Source: Amblyornis subalaris (taxonomy: Eukaryota; Chordata; Aves; Passeriformes; Ptilonorhynchidae). From it: a DNA stretch of 64,000 bases. The notes under the pieces are model-generated. The model worked only from the letters and a program-made list of their open reading frames with translations. It had not been told where the DNA came from and did not search any database. The position numbers and the translations under genes were made by a program. The stretch spans positions 124,001-188,000 of the forward strand of contig JACAXG010000203.1 of NCBI GenBank assembly GCA_018881555.1. The letters run 5' to 3'. The stretch's first letter is position 1; every line of letters starts with the position of its first letter. Below are positions 38,251 to 51,934 of the stretch, one piece after another.

Positions 38251-38819
38251 ATAATAGTTTCATGGTCTTTAATTTATATTACTTACAATCTGACAGAGTA
38301 TTCTAGCAAGTGAACCATTTTTCTGTTTAATAGTTTTTTTGGTGGACTAAAAGTATAAAAGGATCTGACTTCACGCTGCAGAAAAGAACAGGCTATGTCT
38401 ATTTGTAAGTAAAAGCTAATGTTTTGCATTTTAACAGGGAAGGAAATGAACAGTGGCACTAAAACCACATCTGCCAGAGCAGAGCCTAGTGGCAAAAGTT
38501 ACCTCTTGTTCCAGTGATGACAGTATCCAGATGTCACACAGTCAGGGGCATTTGCTGAAATCTTTCTGAAGTAGGAACACCTGTGACCGTCANAAGTGAT
38601 AAATATTAGATGATAAAATGCATTCCTGGTAGGTGTACAGTGTAACCGACACAGTCAGGGATAGAGCAATCCAATTCCCTCCACTTCCCTTCCAAGCACT
38701 TGCTTGCCTCTGTTTATTCCTGTTTCTGGAGTGCTGAATCTTTGAGGGCCTCTTATGTTGCTTTTTGCAGCTATTTCATATGTGATGTATACTATTGCAT
38801 GGTTTCCCATTTGCTTTCC

Positions 38820-38903
38820 TGGGGTTTTTGGGGGGGTCGTTTATGGGGGTTTGTGTTTGAGGGGTGTTTTTGTTGTTGTCTGGTTGCTGATGTTTTGTTT
38901 TTA
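38820..38903 (+). repeat. G/T-only low-complexity tract
   Basis: About 84 bases made almost entirely of G and T, with runs such as 'ggggtttttggggggg'. It is the mirror image of the A/C tracts at 49.7 and 59.0 kb. Runs of G4 or longer could support quadruplex folding on the plus strand. Confidence 0.85.
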
Positions 38904-41900
38904 GATTGATATTCTGCAGGAACCAAAGTTCAAACGCCTGGAGGTTTAGATNTGGGTAACCACTGAGAACTGAGGGTGCGTTTTTCTGTACAGCTGCACA
39001 TTTGCTTGGGGCCTGCTGGGTGTTGCCCCACTAAAAGCGAGGAAATTGGAAGCCATGAACATATTGCCATGAGCTACGTTTAAGCACAAACATTTGAAAT
39101 GTCATTCTGTGGTCTTTGCTCTCCTCACTCGCAGTGAATCTGAAGTAGAGTNTTAGGCTATTGTGGGAGCAGAGCCTACAGCATGCCTGAGTTCTTTATT
39201 CATTTGAGCTCAGAATATAGCCTTACCTGAAGCAAAAAAAAATGAAAACAAAACAAGCTCCTTTGTTTTGCAATGGACCATAAAAACTTTACCACTTGCA
39301 ACCCCTCCTGCTGGAGAGTTGGCTGGAGCCATTCCTAGCTTGGATATACTTTGCTTCCTCCATACAGCTTTGAAGCTGTGGTAACGCCCTCTGTTCTCCA
39401 AAACAACAAAGAGGGTAGTAAAACACCATCCTCTTGCCAGGAGAAGAATGGTGTCTGCTATAACTGCACTGCTTTCAAATACGCATTTTCAATTCCAAGA
39501 AGATATTTAAGGTATCCTCTGAGTACCTGTTTAAATGGAAATGGATGCAATTCTGCATTTCAGGGGGAAAAAATATGATTACACTTTTAGTTTTTGAATA
39601 AAAATGAAATTACTTAAGTCCTTGCAGTATCAAAATCCACTGTTTCTGTTTGATGCATCGATAGTGACCTCTGGGGTTGCTGTTCTGCTTCTCAAGGGGA
39701 TTTTGTCTCTGCTCTTTTGGCTGGACTCCAGGCTCGGATGACAATTTCAAGGTTACAGTTTGTTTATTTTTTTATCCAGAGACGGAGGAGATCAATCCTA
39801 ATCTATAGAGAGGCTGAATCTCAAATGCCAGAGTGCCAGAGGCTCGACCCTCAGCGGTGCTGAGCGCTCGGAGCCCGCGGGCTGTCTGCGGCACCTCGGG
39901 GGTCACACCTGCCCTGCCACCCTCGGCTGTGCCCTGGGAACTCAATTAGGCTCTTACTTTGCCTTCATAGCAGAGCATTTTCTTCCAATTCCTACTGATG
40001 CAACTGAATTCTGTCTTTCCAAGCGGGTAGTGGCATTCACTAGTTTCGCTTCATTCTCAAAGGTAATGTTTGAAACTTACTGGTTGTTTTCCTTGTGTTC
40101 TTAGACTGTTTCCCCCAGTCTGTTCTGCTCTTGCTCCCTGTGATCCTTTGTTTTTTATGTTAGCTCTGAAATATAAGAAATCCAGGCTACTGGTTCAGGC
40201 AGCAGATCCTTTTTTAGGAACTAACCTTTGGTCTTTGGTGGACTCGAGGCAATGCTGAAGAACAGAAGGCACTACTGCTCTGATGTTGTCAGCANCAGCA
40301 AAGAGAAACGTAGACAAACTGATTCATTTNTTTCTACTTCAAATTAATCCTGAAAACATTTTCCTATGGTCACCAAAGTGGAGGTCTCCCTCCACCTCCC
40401 TGGATGCTCTGTGACCTTTAGCAGTCCCGAAAGGAAGCTCAGCACTGGTGACAGTCAGGAGATGTCAGCAGAACCTGAGTGAAAATATCCCAGCACAGCA
40501 CTTCTCCAGGATGACTGAAATCCTATTTTTGGAGACGATAACATCATAACCTTTTAATTTTCCTCTCAATTTTTTTCTGGGTGACAGATTGACAGGCCTA
40601 GAGGATGAGGCTGTCTATTCATAGCACAGGTTTGGCGTGGGCAGCAGCACCCGGTGGTTTCCCACGTTGCCCTGCTGGTGTTGCTCAGACCTGACCTCGG
40701 GAGGTGCTCCTGAACCCCAGGAGTTCAGGCACAGAGTCCTTCTCCTCCCGAGCCTGCCTGATGCTCAGTGCCAGTGCAGAAGGGGCTCTGCAGAGCTCCC
40801 TCCCAGACATGGCCCTCGTCACTCACCAGCCGAGCTGCTCTGAGCCTGCACTTCCCAACAACCATCCCATTGCCTGNCCCAGCCAATTCTTTTCCTTCTG
40901 TCTCCAACCTTTTGTGCTCTTAACCACTGCTCACACCTCAGATGGCATAGTTAAAATCTAGGAGTATAACATGGGTCTTCTCTCACGCAAAATTATTTTA
41001 AGTATTGCTAGTATAGTAACAGAAATAAGGAAGTATCATTTTACAAGTTGTTGTTTGTTTAATGTTTCTTTACTACAGACAGCAAGTTAAACACAGATTA
41101 AGACAGAGATGTGCCCTAAATTAATCTTTGAGGTTTATTTTTTCTCTGGGGTAAGTAGTTCCCCTTTTCTAATCCTTATTTTCGGTGTTGATGTTAGCGC
41201 TGTCTGCCTTTGTTATATGTGAAAGATGACGCTCCCTGATAATGAAGATATTAGTCATACAATTACCAGAACTGCTGCTTCTGAGTGTTTTATTATAGAA
41301 GAAGTGGGGGGCCCTTGCAGCAAGAGACTGTGCACAAAGAGAGTGATTCTGCTGTCCCTGCTCTTGCTGGTGGAGATTCTCACCCACTGCCTCTGAGAAT
41401 GAACAGCAATAAAGAATATCCAGAACCAAGATAGGATAATATCTGATAATTTCCTGAACGGACAAAGAAAGTTTTAGGAGGGAATTTAGAAAGGTATTAC
41501 TATCTCGACTTTAATGATACGACTTTATATTAATTTAAAAATCCTCAACTTCAAAATATTCTCGTGGCCTTCACTCTCAGCCCACACAAACCTGCTAAGA
41601 CAAAGCACCTTTCCAGGCTAGAAAGAGCCATCAGTCAGCAGCACACAATAGATATCAAAGGCATCACACTTCTAAAGGTATCATTAATACCGATGCAGAA
41701 CAAAGTGCACTGCAGCTTTTCATACCTCATCTGAGGGAAAACCACAGTCAATCCCACTTTGCCTGGCTGAGAAGGAGGAAGGGATGCACGCACTCTCAGA
41801 TTTCTCAAGGATGAGCACAAATGATGTCTGTTCAGGCAGCGTTGCTTGGCTTTATATTTGCTCGTGGATCACTCCAGTTATTCCTTTAGGAAATCAAGCA

Positions 41901-44442
41901 TTATACTGTCAGTCTTCAAAACTACGTATTGTTAACATTAGCTTTACTTTGCATTAAACATTTAAATGATAGATGAGACAAGCCAGGGTAAGGGTGTGCA
42001 GTGAGCTGCGGTGTGGAGACTCAAAGTCTGTGGGAAGGCACTTTCAGAGGGCTTTGTGTGAAGGCCCTACACCTGTGCAAACAGGGCTGGGCTCAGCTAT
42101 AAAGGAAATTATAAACCCTGTCCTAGTCCCAGCGACAGCAGCCACTGACTTTTGGGAAGGAAGGTGTGCAGAGGGTAAGCAGGTGTAAGCACACACAGGT
42201 ATGGTTTGGGAGTCAGGGCTTGGGAGGACAGAGAGCCTGGCATGGTGCTGGGAGTCACCCACTCACACTGGAGTGAAAAGGAAAGGCAGAATTGCCATGG
42301 GAAAGCATCCTTAGCTGGGTGGTTCCAGCCCTCCTGTCCCTGCTGGCAGNATCTGCACGTTCTCCCTGTCATCCCAAAAACACAGCCAGAGGATATGGCA
42401 GGAAGCCTTTGAGATCGTGCTGATCCCTGAAACGCACACCCGGGTGAAATCTTGGTGGGAAAACAGCTGAGAAGCGGCTTCCAGGGAATTTTCCTCATTC
42501 CCTTCACTGTGCTGGGCTGTACCTGTGCCTAGGAAGGTTGCTTTACTTTCCATTTCAGTGGTGAGCCACTTGGACCCACAGTATAGATTTTATTCCTTAT
42601 TTGTTCTGCAGATTAAGCTTTTTATTTGTGAGCATTGTGTCACTTTTCACTAGTCGGTACCTTGCCAGGCAGAAACAGATGCCTTATCTGTGGAAACTTT
42701 AAACTTTAAAGCACAGTAAAACATAACACCAGTGGAAGCTCACATGTTATTCCTACTGCCTCTTGAGCCTTAGTTAAGTGAAGTGATAGGATATGACACT
42801 GCTTTTCTTTTGGTAACTTTTCCAAACAAACAATCTCCTGGAAATAAGGTATGACATTATTAGGCAGGTGCTGAAGTGAAAGCTCAGTGCTTGTTTGCTT
42901 TGTAGCATTGTTCTACTTGTGCCCTGAAAGGAAAAGAATACTGTGGCAGCGTGAGTGGCAGCTACACATAATGGAATATGTGTTTATCCCTGTTTATATT
43001 TGCAGCATCAGGCGTGTTAATTAGAAGAATCTATCTCCTGTGCAGTCCTAGCTGCCATATGTAAATAAATGTTACCTAGTTTTAGGTGAGTTATCCCGTG
43101 TGTAAACAAGCACACCAGACTCAGTTCAAGCTTTTTGATAATTCACAAGATTATTCTTTCATTAAGATTTGATTCATATGATTCTTTAATATTCTGCACA
43201 GCATTTGGGCTGCATAATGGCAGCGCTCCTGCCAGCAACCCTATGCATCTGTCTACCAAAAAATAACATTTCTGTAATTACAGGACAGGTGATGATGGAT
43301 AGAGGAGTGGGAAATGCGGAGGGACAGTAGGAAGACAATCGTAGCAACAAAACACACAATCTGCAGAAGTCAAAATAACATTACAAAAATAAACGAGAAC
43401 TTGTGGGAATTAGATCAGAATGAGCATTACTGTGGTAGACAGAAAGAATGGTTTAACTGCAAAAAGCACAATAACTAAACTGAGAGNGCCTCAGATTTTT
43501 GTGTGCTTGCAAATGAAGAGAATTTCCACTGAAGCATCATTAAATTGTAGCCTCTGATAAATCTGAAATGCTGATGAGTTAGATTTGATTTGTCCCTGTT
43601 CGCCCTTTGATTTTAATCAGTGTTTCTGCAAGTGCAGGTAAAACCTGGGTTTTCAGGGGAAAGCTGAGACAGGCAGANTACCTGGGTGTGGGGTTTGTGT
43701 GCAGCCAAGGCAGGAAGAGTGACTGGAGCACACTGAAGGGACAGAAATGATGCTTTGAAGTGCCATAACTAGAGGGGCACAATAAAAGTGTTGGAGGTGT
43801 GCTAGAAAAAGGAACTTCTGTCTGCTCGGAGTGCAGCNCTGTGGGCTGAGCTGTCACCTTGCATTTGGGTTGATCCAGCAGCTTTTTGCTGCCACTCTCC
43901 TGCTTTTTGGAGAACAATTACAAAAATCTATAGAGAACAAGCAGAGATGATTTAATGTCGAGAAATGAATCTGTGGCACCTCCGCAGGGTTGATGGGGAG
44001 GTTGTGCCCCTTGCAAAGCTTGTGCCCCTCAATCCTTTGCAGTCAAAGAGACCCTTTCTCTTGTTTGCAAGGTGTGGACGTCCTGGGAGGAAATCCCAGG
44101 ATTCCTGAGGATTTCCTGGAGGATTCCAAGTGTTGCTGTCACGCCTGCATGCTGTCAGTGAGGGGGTTAGATGCTCGATGGAGTGTTACAAACNTGGGTG
44201 GAGCCAAGATTTACCTGTGCTGGCTTAACTCAGTTCAGCAGCACAGGCAGAGCCAGGCTAGGCCTAGGAAAAAAAGAGAATAAGTGAAGAAAAATGCTTA
44301 GCAAAGATCCAGCCCTCCACCAGCCCATCCAGGCAGGGAGCTGAGGCTTGTGGAAGTACAGATTGTTCTCTCCTGAGAGCTGACCTTGAGTGGAAGAGGT
44401 AACATGGCTCCTTTCTCACTTTTTCTGTCTTTTCATGGCTAT

Positions 44443-44459
44443 TAAAAAAAAAAAAAAAA
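44443..44459 (+). repeat. Poly(A) homopolymer of about 16
   Basis: The run lies after 'ttcatggctatt' with no recognisable retroposed body upstream, so I do not read it as the tail of a processed pseudogene. Confidence 0.8.
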
Positions 44460-47400
44460 GAGCTCTTCCATTTATTTTTCCGTATCTTAAAGGCATTTTN
44501 CTAATGTAATAGATAAAAAAGAAATACGTTAAATAAAAACATTTATTAGAGGACATAATTTTAAATATTTAATGGTATAATTAAGTCTTATTAATGTAAT
44601 GGTCTTTATTCTTCAGTTTAAAAATTCACAAGGTTAATTTCCCTTTCATCTTTATTATGCAATGTTTGCCACAATTATTTGTTATATATTCTTATAAATA
44701 TTTGATGACTATTAGAGATTTTAATTTAAATAAAAATATAGGTCATCTTTTACCACAGTGTTACTCCGGTGCTAAGCTGGAATTAGTGAAATTAGCAAAG
44801 TAGTGAATTAGGCCCTGCTATTCCTTCAGTTATTCCAGAGCTTGCTCCTTTGACTGGAGTAATTCATGGAGAACAAGCCTTTTTTAACACTGTCTTTACT
44901 TCTAAGGCCTTGCAAAGCAGCTGAGGATCAACAAGCTGTGGATTAGTCACATCATTTTCATGTTGTTTCCTCTGGGGGACATTATTTGCATCATCTCAGT
45001 CTCAGACACTTAGTCACTCGATTTTACTGCATTTGACAATAAAAACTACCGATCAAAGTTTGTAAATGAAATTAGAATATATTTCAGGAGGTATTTACTT
45101 GATTCATTAAATTACCAGCATTAAAACTAGTTGTTTTGAGTGAAATGATCCTCCCCCTAAAGAATCTGCCTTTTGAGCTCCTTACTGAAAAAGGAAAGTT
45201 CCTTCAGCATTAAGTCTAGTGGATTTAAATGATTTATATTCTCCTTCATTAGCAGTATTTGTTACACATGCACCAGAAATATTTTTAGGGGAAATGGATG
45301 CTTTATTTTACCACAGCATTACGACTTTTTTTTTTAAGATCAGTCTGCCAAACTACGTTGTCAGCAGCTGCCGAAAAAATCACTTTATGGGCAATATGTT
45401 GACTTACCTCCTTAATTAAATAAAGAAACAAACCAGAACTCTCTGGGGAAAAGTACTTTGAAATAAACATATCCTCCTGATCTGTCACTGCATTCAGAAC
45501 GGAGAAACAAACACGATTGGAGCTAGCAGCCAAATTTCAGCTTGTGCTGCTATTAGATTTGGGTTATGAGGTGTGCAGAACTGCCTTTCAGGGAGCTTCT
45601 TCGGGTGGTGTGTGCTGAAACCTGGGGCTTGTGCTACTTTCCCTTCTATTAGTAACCACAGCTCCCCTTAGAGTGCTTGCCTGCTGTAATTGTCACCTCA
45701 CACGGACCTACGATGTGCTGTTTCTCCTCTAGCCNAGGCAGGCGCTTCATGGAGAGCTGGGCTAAACTTAAGAGATTCATTGTGTTGAGGACAGAGGTAG
45801 CAGAATGCTGCCAATTTTTAAGGTGTCCATTTTAGAGCAGAGAAGCTGCCCTTGCCACCGAATGGCTTTCCCCTTCCATTCTGTTATCCACAGCCAGGTG
45901 GATTTGCTGCTGCTGGAAGAGCAGTTCACCTTTATCCCTGGAATGACGAGGGCTGGACACACCTGGATGAGTTGACTCCAGTGTGATGGAAATGNAGGCA
46001 GTTTATTTGCCCAGATCACTGCCAGGGGCTATGTCACCCCGATGGAGATAAACTCTGTACTTGCTCTGAACTATTCCATTGTTTCTGGAATGACTCTGGT
46101 TGGTGTGTTACTGCCACCACGGTGCCTGGGCGCAGCGTGGCTGTTCAAATAGGCTCAAGTAGGGCATTACGTGTTAGAAAAGCACATANTGGCAAAGTGT
46201 GGTGCTCAGCTCTATTCTGCTCACCTCCTGCGGATGCTGAACCGCCTCAGAACTGGGTGTTCCGTGCACAATGCACGAGGAACAGGGAAGGTACAGAGAT
46301 TAACCTTCAGCAGAGCCAAGCTGCTAAGCAGGGAAGAGTCGAGGCTGGCGAACGGGAAACAATCCTGTGGGCTCCTCTCAGCACCTCACTTGGAAACCAC
46401 AGCCCTGCGGCCACAGCCCCGGCTCAGAGACAGTGATGATGACTCTTTCCACTTATAGGAAGTCCTACTGATTTTACAACTCATAAAAGATTCAGTTCTC
46501 TCACCTTGTGTAGCATATCCCTATTATAGGCAACCATTTCATCTCTCCTGGGATCCACCCATCCCTCTTACCTCAGCTTTCAGAAGTCCATTAAAAATCT
46601 GTTTTATTTAGAGGATGCTTAAGCTTGCTATTATCTTGGAATTTTATGGTAAATCCTGCCCGAAAGTGAATACTTGGCTCTGAAGTCAGGCCACAGTGAA
46701 ATGAGGAATGGGGAAAAACTCTTCCCCCCAAAATTAACTCATTTGTGCAGTGGAGCAAGGCAGGTGGGGAAGCGTTAAGTCTGCTTTTTAAATACAGGGG
46801 AGACAGAAATAAGATTAAACAAGTTAAACTTACTTGAAGTTATTATTTAAACTTATGTATAAGTTAAACTACCTCTTGCAGAACACTGACTGATAGATTT
46901 TCATTNTTTTTCCTTGGAGCTGCACCTGGTACTTCTACCTCTCCAGACTTTCACCTCCCAAAATCTTCTCACTTCTCTCACTGTTCCGTGGTGTCAGGCA
47001 GCTGCTGCACAGAACTTGCTCTCTCTGACAGACACCACTGGCTTTGTCCAGCCAAGTGATGTCAGAATTTTGAGCGAGAACATCATCTCAGGACAGCTGA
47101 GAACACACATGGGTGCCTCGCTCATTATTTTATTTACGTTCGTGTAGAATTGCCTGTTTCCTAAACCGCGGACAAAAAAGTACTTTGAATAGCCTCTAGA
47201 AGCATAATTAGGGGGTTTGTTGTTAGTCTCGTTCTAGGGTCATGTTTTGTTGACGAATATGGTAATTTCCTTTTGCGGAGAGAAAACTGTTGTTTTCATT
47301 CTGGTAACACTGAAAACTGCTTGTACTTTGACATTTGCACAATGCCCAAAAGAGTTACTGGGCTTTATTTAACTAATACCCCTGAGAATAAAAATCTGAC

Positions 47401-47590
47401 AGCAACGAGGGTGATTTGATTTTGCATAGAGGAGATAATTCATTTACAGCCATATGATTAATGCAGTGAACACCGAATTTCTCTTTCCTCTGGAAGAAAA
47501 GCAGTGTTACACATTACTTTGGGATTTAGAAGAGTAGCTGTTGGGAAAAAAAAGTGAAAAAAAAAAGATTTTAACCTGCTTAATTACTGC

Positions 47591-47604
47591 ACACTAGAGG
47601 GCAC
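47591..47604 (+). promoter_or_regulatory. CTCF-core-like motif
   Basis: acactagagggcac matches 13 of 14 positions of the published CTCF core CCASYAGRKGGCRS, with a mismatch only at the first base. A site of this kind upstream of a CpG-island promoter could be a boundary. One motif match in 64 kb is weak evidence of binding. Confidence 0.3.
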
Positions 47605-49747
47605 TTGAGGTAGAGCAAACAATATTTGCACAGCTCCTGCGACCGATCCAGTCCTGAGACTCACAAGGCAGAGTGAAAACTCACTGCAAAAGATTAACTT
47701 TCCAAATTGCATCCTGTACAACTTGTATCCTTTTGTACATTAATGTACCAAAAAAAAAATAAATGGTTGAATGCCTCGCTGGAAATAATTTTCTTTTGTC
47801 TCTCTCCTAGTGTTTGATGTACAAAAGGAATAATTGTTTTTTTCTAATAGCCAACCTGACAGCAACTAGTCAAAATTGCAAACAGTGCCCGAGGAACAAT
47901 AAAACCTGATAATGCATTGTTATTTTTATGCACTCCATAATATCATTGGTGCAAAAGGTACACAAATTAGTAGTTGGGGGATTTATATTTTGTAACCTCT
48001 GGAGAGTGGAGGCGGCTCAGAACCAGTTATGTTTTATAGTGCTAAATGGAGTGTTTGGGGATGGGACAGGATGTGCTAAGGGCCCACGAGCCCAGTGCTG
48101 CTGTTGGGTTAAAACCTTTGCTTCTGTCTCAGAGTCCTTGGGCTGGAAGAGGAATCGGAATGGTTGTAAGAATGTGTTTGTCCGGTCAAAGCAAAAGGAA
48201 CTTCAAAATCAATGCATCTAGTTTTTCTTATGTATCAAGTAAAAAGGGAATGGAGGTGGATTAGATGCCTCTTTTAGAAGGCCACACTCAAACCCAAGCG
48301 TTTTGGGGTGGTTGAGACCCATTTTTGTCACTTAGGGCTGCTGCTGCTCTTTCTTCAGTGGGGCTTTCCAAGAAATGTTCCAGTGTTGGATGTTGAATTT
48401 TAACCATGTGTGATCTCTGAAGAAATCTGGCATTCCTTTGCGAATCCCTCACTTGAGTCTCTCAGGGTTTCTAGCCTTCNCTGTTAAAATGTAAACAGGA
48501 ATTTCTTTCAGAGGGAAAAAAATGAAAATCAAACCTACCCCAACCCAGTAGCTTTATCTCACAGGCTGTTTGTATCATTACCTTTGTTTTAATCTACAGG
48601 ATCACTTGTAAGTGTTATATAATGGATCTTTTTCAAGGTACACGTCTTCAGCGACTTCCCAAACACAGAAGATCATTATTTTTTCCTGATAACCAACTTG
48701 TGATAACTGTATACAAGCAGGTTTTAAAGGTTGCAAGACAGCGATAAGAACCCATGTTGTAAAGGTAATTATGTCTCTGTACTGGCACAGGCAGCTGGTA
48801 AAAATGCGTATTTTATTCAGAAATGTTCTGGAATTAAGATAAATCTTCTTGTTTCTTCTTAGCATATGGAATTTTAGCATGCAAAGCAAATTAAATTAAG
48901 GAATAATCCCTCACATAATCTGAGCAAAAGGTGCAAATGATGTAGAGTGTTTGGGTATTCCCTAAGAAAACAGCATTGAATGTATTTAAAGCTTTAACAG
49001 AATAATGGCAGGTGACACCAGTAGCCCATAAATTTGCTTTAGTGACTTCCAAATCAGTTATTAATTTCTTATCACTTTGAAGTGGCATTTTAGTGGTAAT
49101 CCCTGTAAGCAAAAGTAGCTTGCAGTAAAGTCATTTATCTTGATCAGGCCATTCACACTGGACTCATTAATTGCACGGAATTTTGGATCAGGCCCTATTT
49201 TATGTATTAAAAACTGAAGTCAGCTACTGGTGCTTTGAGGGAAATACCTCATTGTTAGGTGATCTGATGGAATAAAATGTGAATATGAGGAACAGCACAG
49301 TGGTTTCTTTTCCTTGGCTCTCGTCCCCACCTCTCTCAAGCCCTGACTTTGGCATTGTTATTTAGATGAGATGACTGAACACCGACTCCAGCAGAAGCCC
49401 TGGCAAGGCTGTGCTGGGATTGAGTTGCCCCTGAAGAGCTCATTTCAAGCCTCTTCTACTGAATATTTTTAAGTAGTAAGGTCTAAACTCTCTGTCTTGA
49501 GGAAACACTTTATTGCACTGCTGAGGAACAAAGAATCAACAACTGTTTTCNCAAAAACATGAAGGTGAGAAAAGATGGTGGAATTTCATTATGCCACATA
49601 ATTTAGGTCATAGATATTTCCTCTCTGTATATACATGAGAAGTCACATTGGGGTTTTAATCCTTTTTTATTCATAAAGGCAAAGCATTATGGAAGAAAGT
49701 CTTCAAGTTCTCTTCCAAGCAGAGGTTAATTTTTTTCCTATTCTCTG

Positions 49748-49925
49748 CCACAACCAGTCAAAAACCAAACAAAAACAACCCCAAAAATAAAAAACTGCCT
49801 ATAACAAAAACCAACCAAACAAAACCCCTCCAAAACCCCAACCAAACCAAAACAGGAACCAAAACCACCACAAAAACAAGATGAAAAATAACCCCAAAAT
49901 AACAAAACCAACAACCAACCCATAC
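49748..49925 (+). repeat. A/C-only low-complexity tract (about 180 bp)
   Basis: The plus strand is almost free of G and T here and is built of irregular CAAAA, CCAAA and CCCC units. The irregular spacing argues against a simple microsatellite. Glycine- and phenylalanine-rich open frames on the minus strand are products of this bias. Confidence 0.85.
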
Positions 49926-51799
49926 CGCACGCCAATACATTCTGTAAATGTTCTGGTTTGTTTTTTNTATTTCCTGATCCTAAAATTTAATATGTAAAAT
50001 TGCATTCCAGTTTGATCCAGAATGCACTCAATCGTATGCATTTTGCAGATGACTTTCTTCTTCAGTAGAGTTACTAAACTAAAAATCTTCATCCCATTTC
50101 AATTGGAGTCAGAGCTGCTTTTTGCTTAAAAAATGAAATGGCCATTTAGGAGATAGAGGAATAATCTTCCTTGTAATATTTATTTAAGAGGAAACAATTT
50201 TTAGCCAGCATATTCATCAGTGTTATGCAATAGTGTGTGTATATATATCTCACTAGGATAAATATCATTAAATCATTTCGTTTGGATAGGATGCAAACGT
50301 TCCTTTGCTATTCCAAGCTTATTTTTACATTAATTTTAATCCATACACTTCTTCCTGTCAAGATTTCCTCCATCACCTGAAAGGCTTTCCAGCAGGGGAA
50401 TCCATGGATGGCATAATCCATTTTAACAAGACACTTACCATCCTCTGCTACAACTGGAGGATGAAAGAGCGCAGCATTTGCCCCGGTAATTTCCAAGGTC
50501 ACGTAGAACAAATGGCACGAGTCAAAGGTTGAAATCAAAACAAAAAACTAAACTTTTAAGCTGCTCTTGGAGGTACAACCTCTACCATTAGCTTTCTTCC
50601 CACATCCAACCGTGCTGCCTGTTTAAAGCACGGACGCAAGGGATCTTATGAGGAAGAACTTTTATTCTTGGTTGCTTCCATCAGGTGTTTTTGATAGAAA
50701 TTAAAACCAGGTGTGCAACTACTCTTACTGAAACCTTCAAAGAAGTCTGAAAGCTGTCGTTAATTGCCAGGAGTAAAGCCAGGCTAACCATCCTCATGCT
50801 TTCCTCGTGACAACGTTATATTCTCACGGTGTTGTTCAGCTGGTGGAAGGATGGGGGAGTAGAACACCTTTTGCCTCAGCAGAACCCCAGGTAAAAGCCA
50901 CATTTCTGATCTCTTATCTATTGCACTGCAAAGTGTTTTGTATTTCCCTCAAGGCTCTCTGCCTGCTGCAAGTAAGTATTGTGTATTTTTATATCCATCC
51001 TCCTCCAAGGAATCATCCCAGGCTCACAGCTTGGAGAGTAAACGTTTGGGCTGAGGGAAGCAAAGAGATAGTTAGATGTTTCTTCATTGACCTTGAAAAA
51101 TGTCACATTCTGGATACGTTTTGCTACATTCCCATGGAGTTTGAGGCTTTCCAGAAGGAGGGTTTGTGCAAGAAATGCACGTGTTATCTGCAATAACTTG
51201 GATTTAGTTAAAATTAAGTCAAGCTGGTAAGAGCTCCACTTGAAGGGTCTCATTCACTGTNTTACATGTGTGCACTCACACATAGCATCAGCATGGAAAA
51301 TAAGATTAACAATCATGGAACTACATTATATGGTATTCTTACTAGGTAGAGGAATATTAGGGTCCACCTTCTGCAATCCTGGACAGACCTTCAACAAAGT
51401 GGTCACCTTATCTTTTNCTTAAGGTGGAGAGGTTTCCAGGTGCTATGAATGAGGTTCAGATGACCAGCCTTTTAAAAAGCTTCACTGATGTAGAACAACT
51501 CTGCATGTTCATTATGAAACCAACATAGTGCTGGTCAAGGAGACTTGGAGAAGAAGGATGGGANTGAGAGCACCTGAGCTTCCCCAGCAGCACCAGCTCA
51601 GTGTGGAATCAAGTCCTCCATTTTAAGAGTCCCTGCCTGTACCTGGCCACGTCTACACCTTGTGCTCTTCTCCCTTCTCTTTCGGCAAACGTCAAACTTG
51701 GGAAATACTCAGAGCTATGATGTATTATTAAAAACAATAGAGCTAATCTGCTAACAGATAATCCATGCAACGTGAAAAGGGGAAAATCCGCTGAACTGA

Positions 51800-51934
51800 A
51801 TGGCTGAGGGAGGTGTGCGGGTGGCGGCAGTGGGTGTCCCTGCCAGGGTGCTGGCCGTGGTGCTCCTCTGCCCGGAGCCGTGCGGAGCCCTCGGATGGGA
51901 CGAGCCCCCTCCAGCCCCGCGAAGTCCCCGGCAG
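51800..51934 (+). CDS. Possible first coding exon with signal-peptide-like start
   Basis: A 45-codon open frame begins at an ATG at the left edge of the CpG island and ends exactly, in phase 0, at a strong splice donor (cggcag|gtgagg at 51,934/51,935). After a short charged start the predicted peptide has a hydrophobic stretch, VLAVVLLC, followed by CGALG, where a signal peptidase might cut. Against it, the ATG context is poor (T at -3), the hydrophobic core is short, and GC-rich DNA gives open frames easily. No family is recognised. It is an alternative to the untranslated first exon ending at 53,099. Confidence 0.18.

Larger units (their letters stand above)
38251..51814. other. 13.6-kb repeat-poor interval left of the CpG island
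   Basis: I recognise no CR1 or other transposon in this whole stretch. It contains a G/T tract at 38,820-38,903, a CTCF-like motif at 47,591-47,604, an A/C tract at 49,748-49,925 and a GC-richer patch at about 39,840-39,910. Open frames up to 132 codons occur (for example 42,109-42,507 minus and 50,807-51,196 plus) but none has recognisable motifs or splice context. Segments at 44,805-44,870 and 49,130-49,200 faintly resemble very old amniote repeats. Confidence 0.5.

Noticed and set aside
49738..49940. Glycine- and phenylalanine-rich minus-strand frames
   Set aside because: They are products of the A/C-only low-complexity tract.
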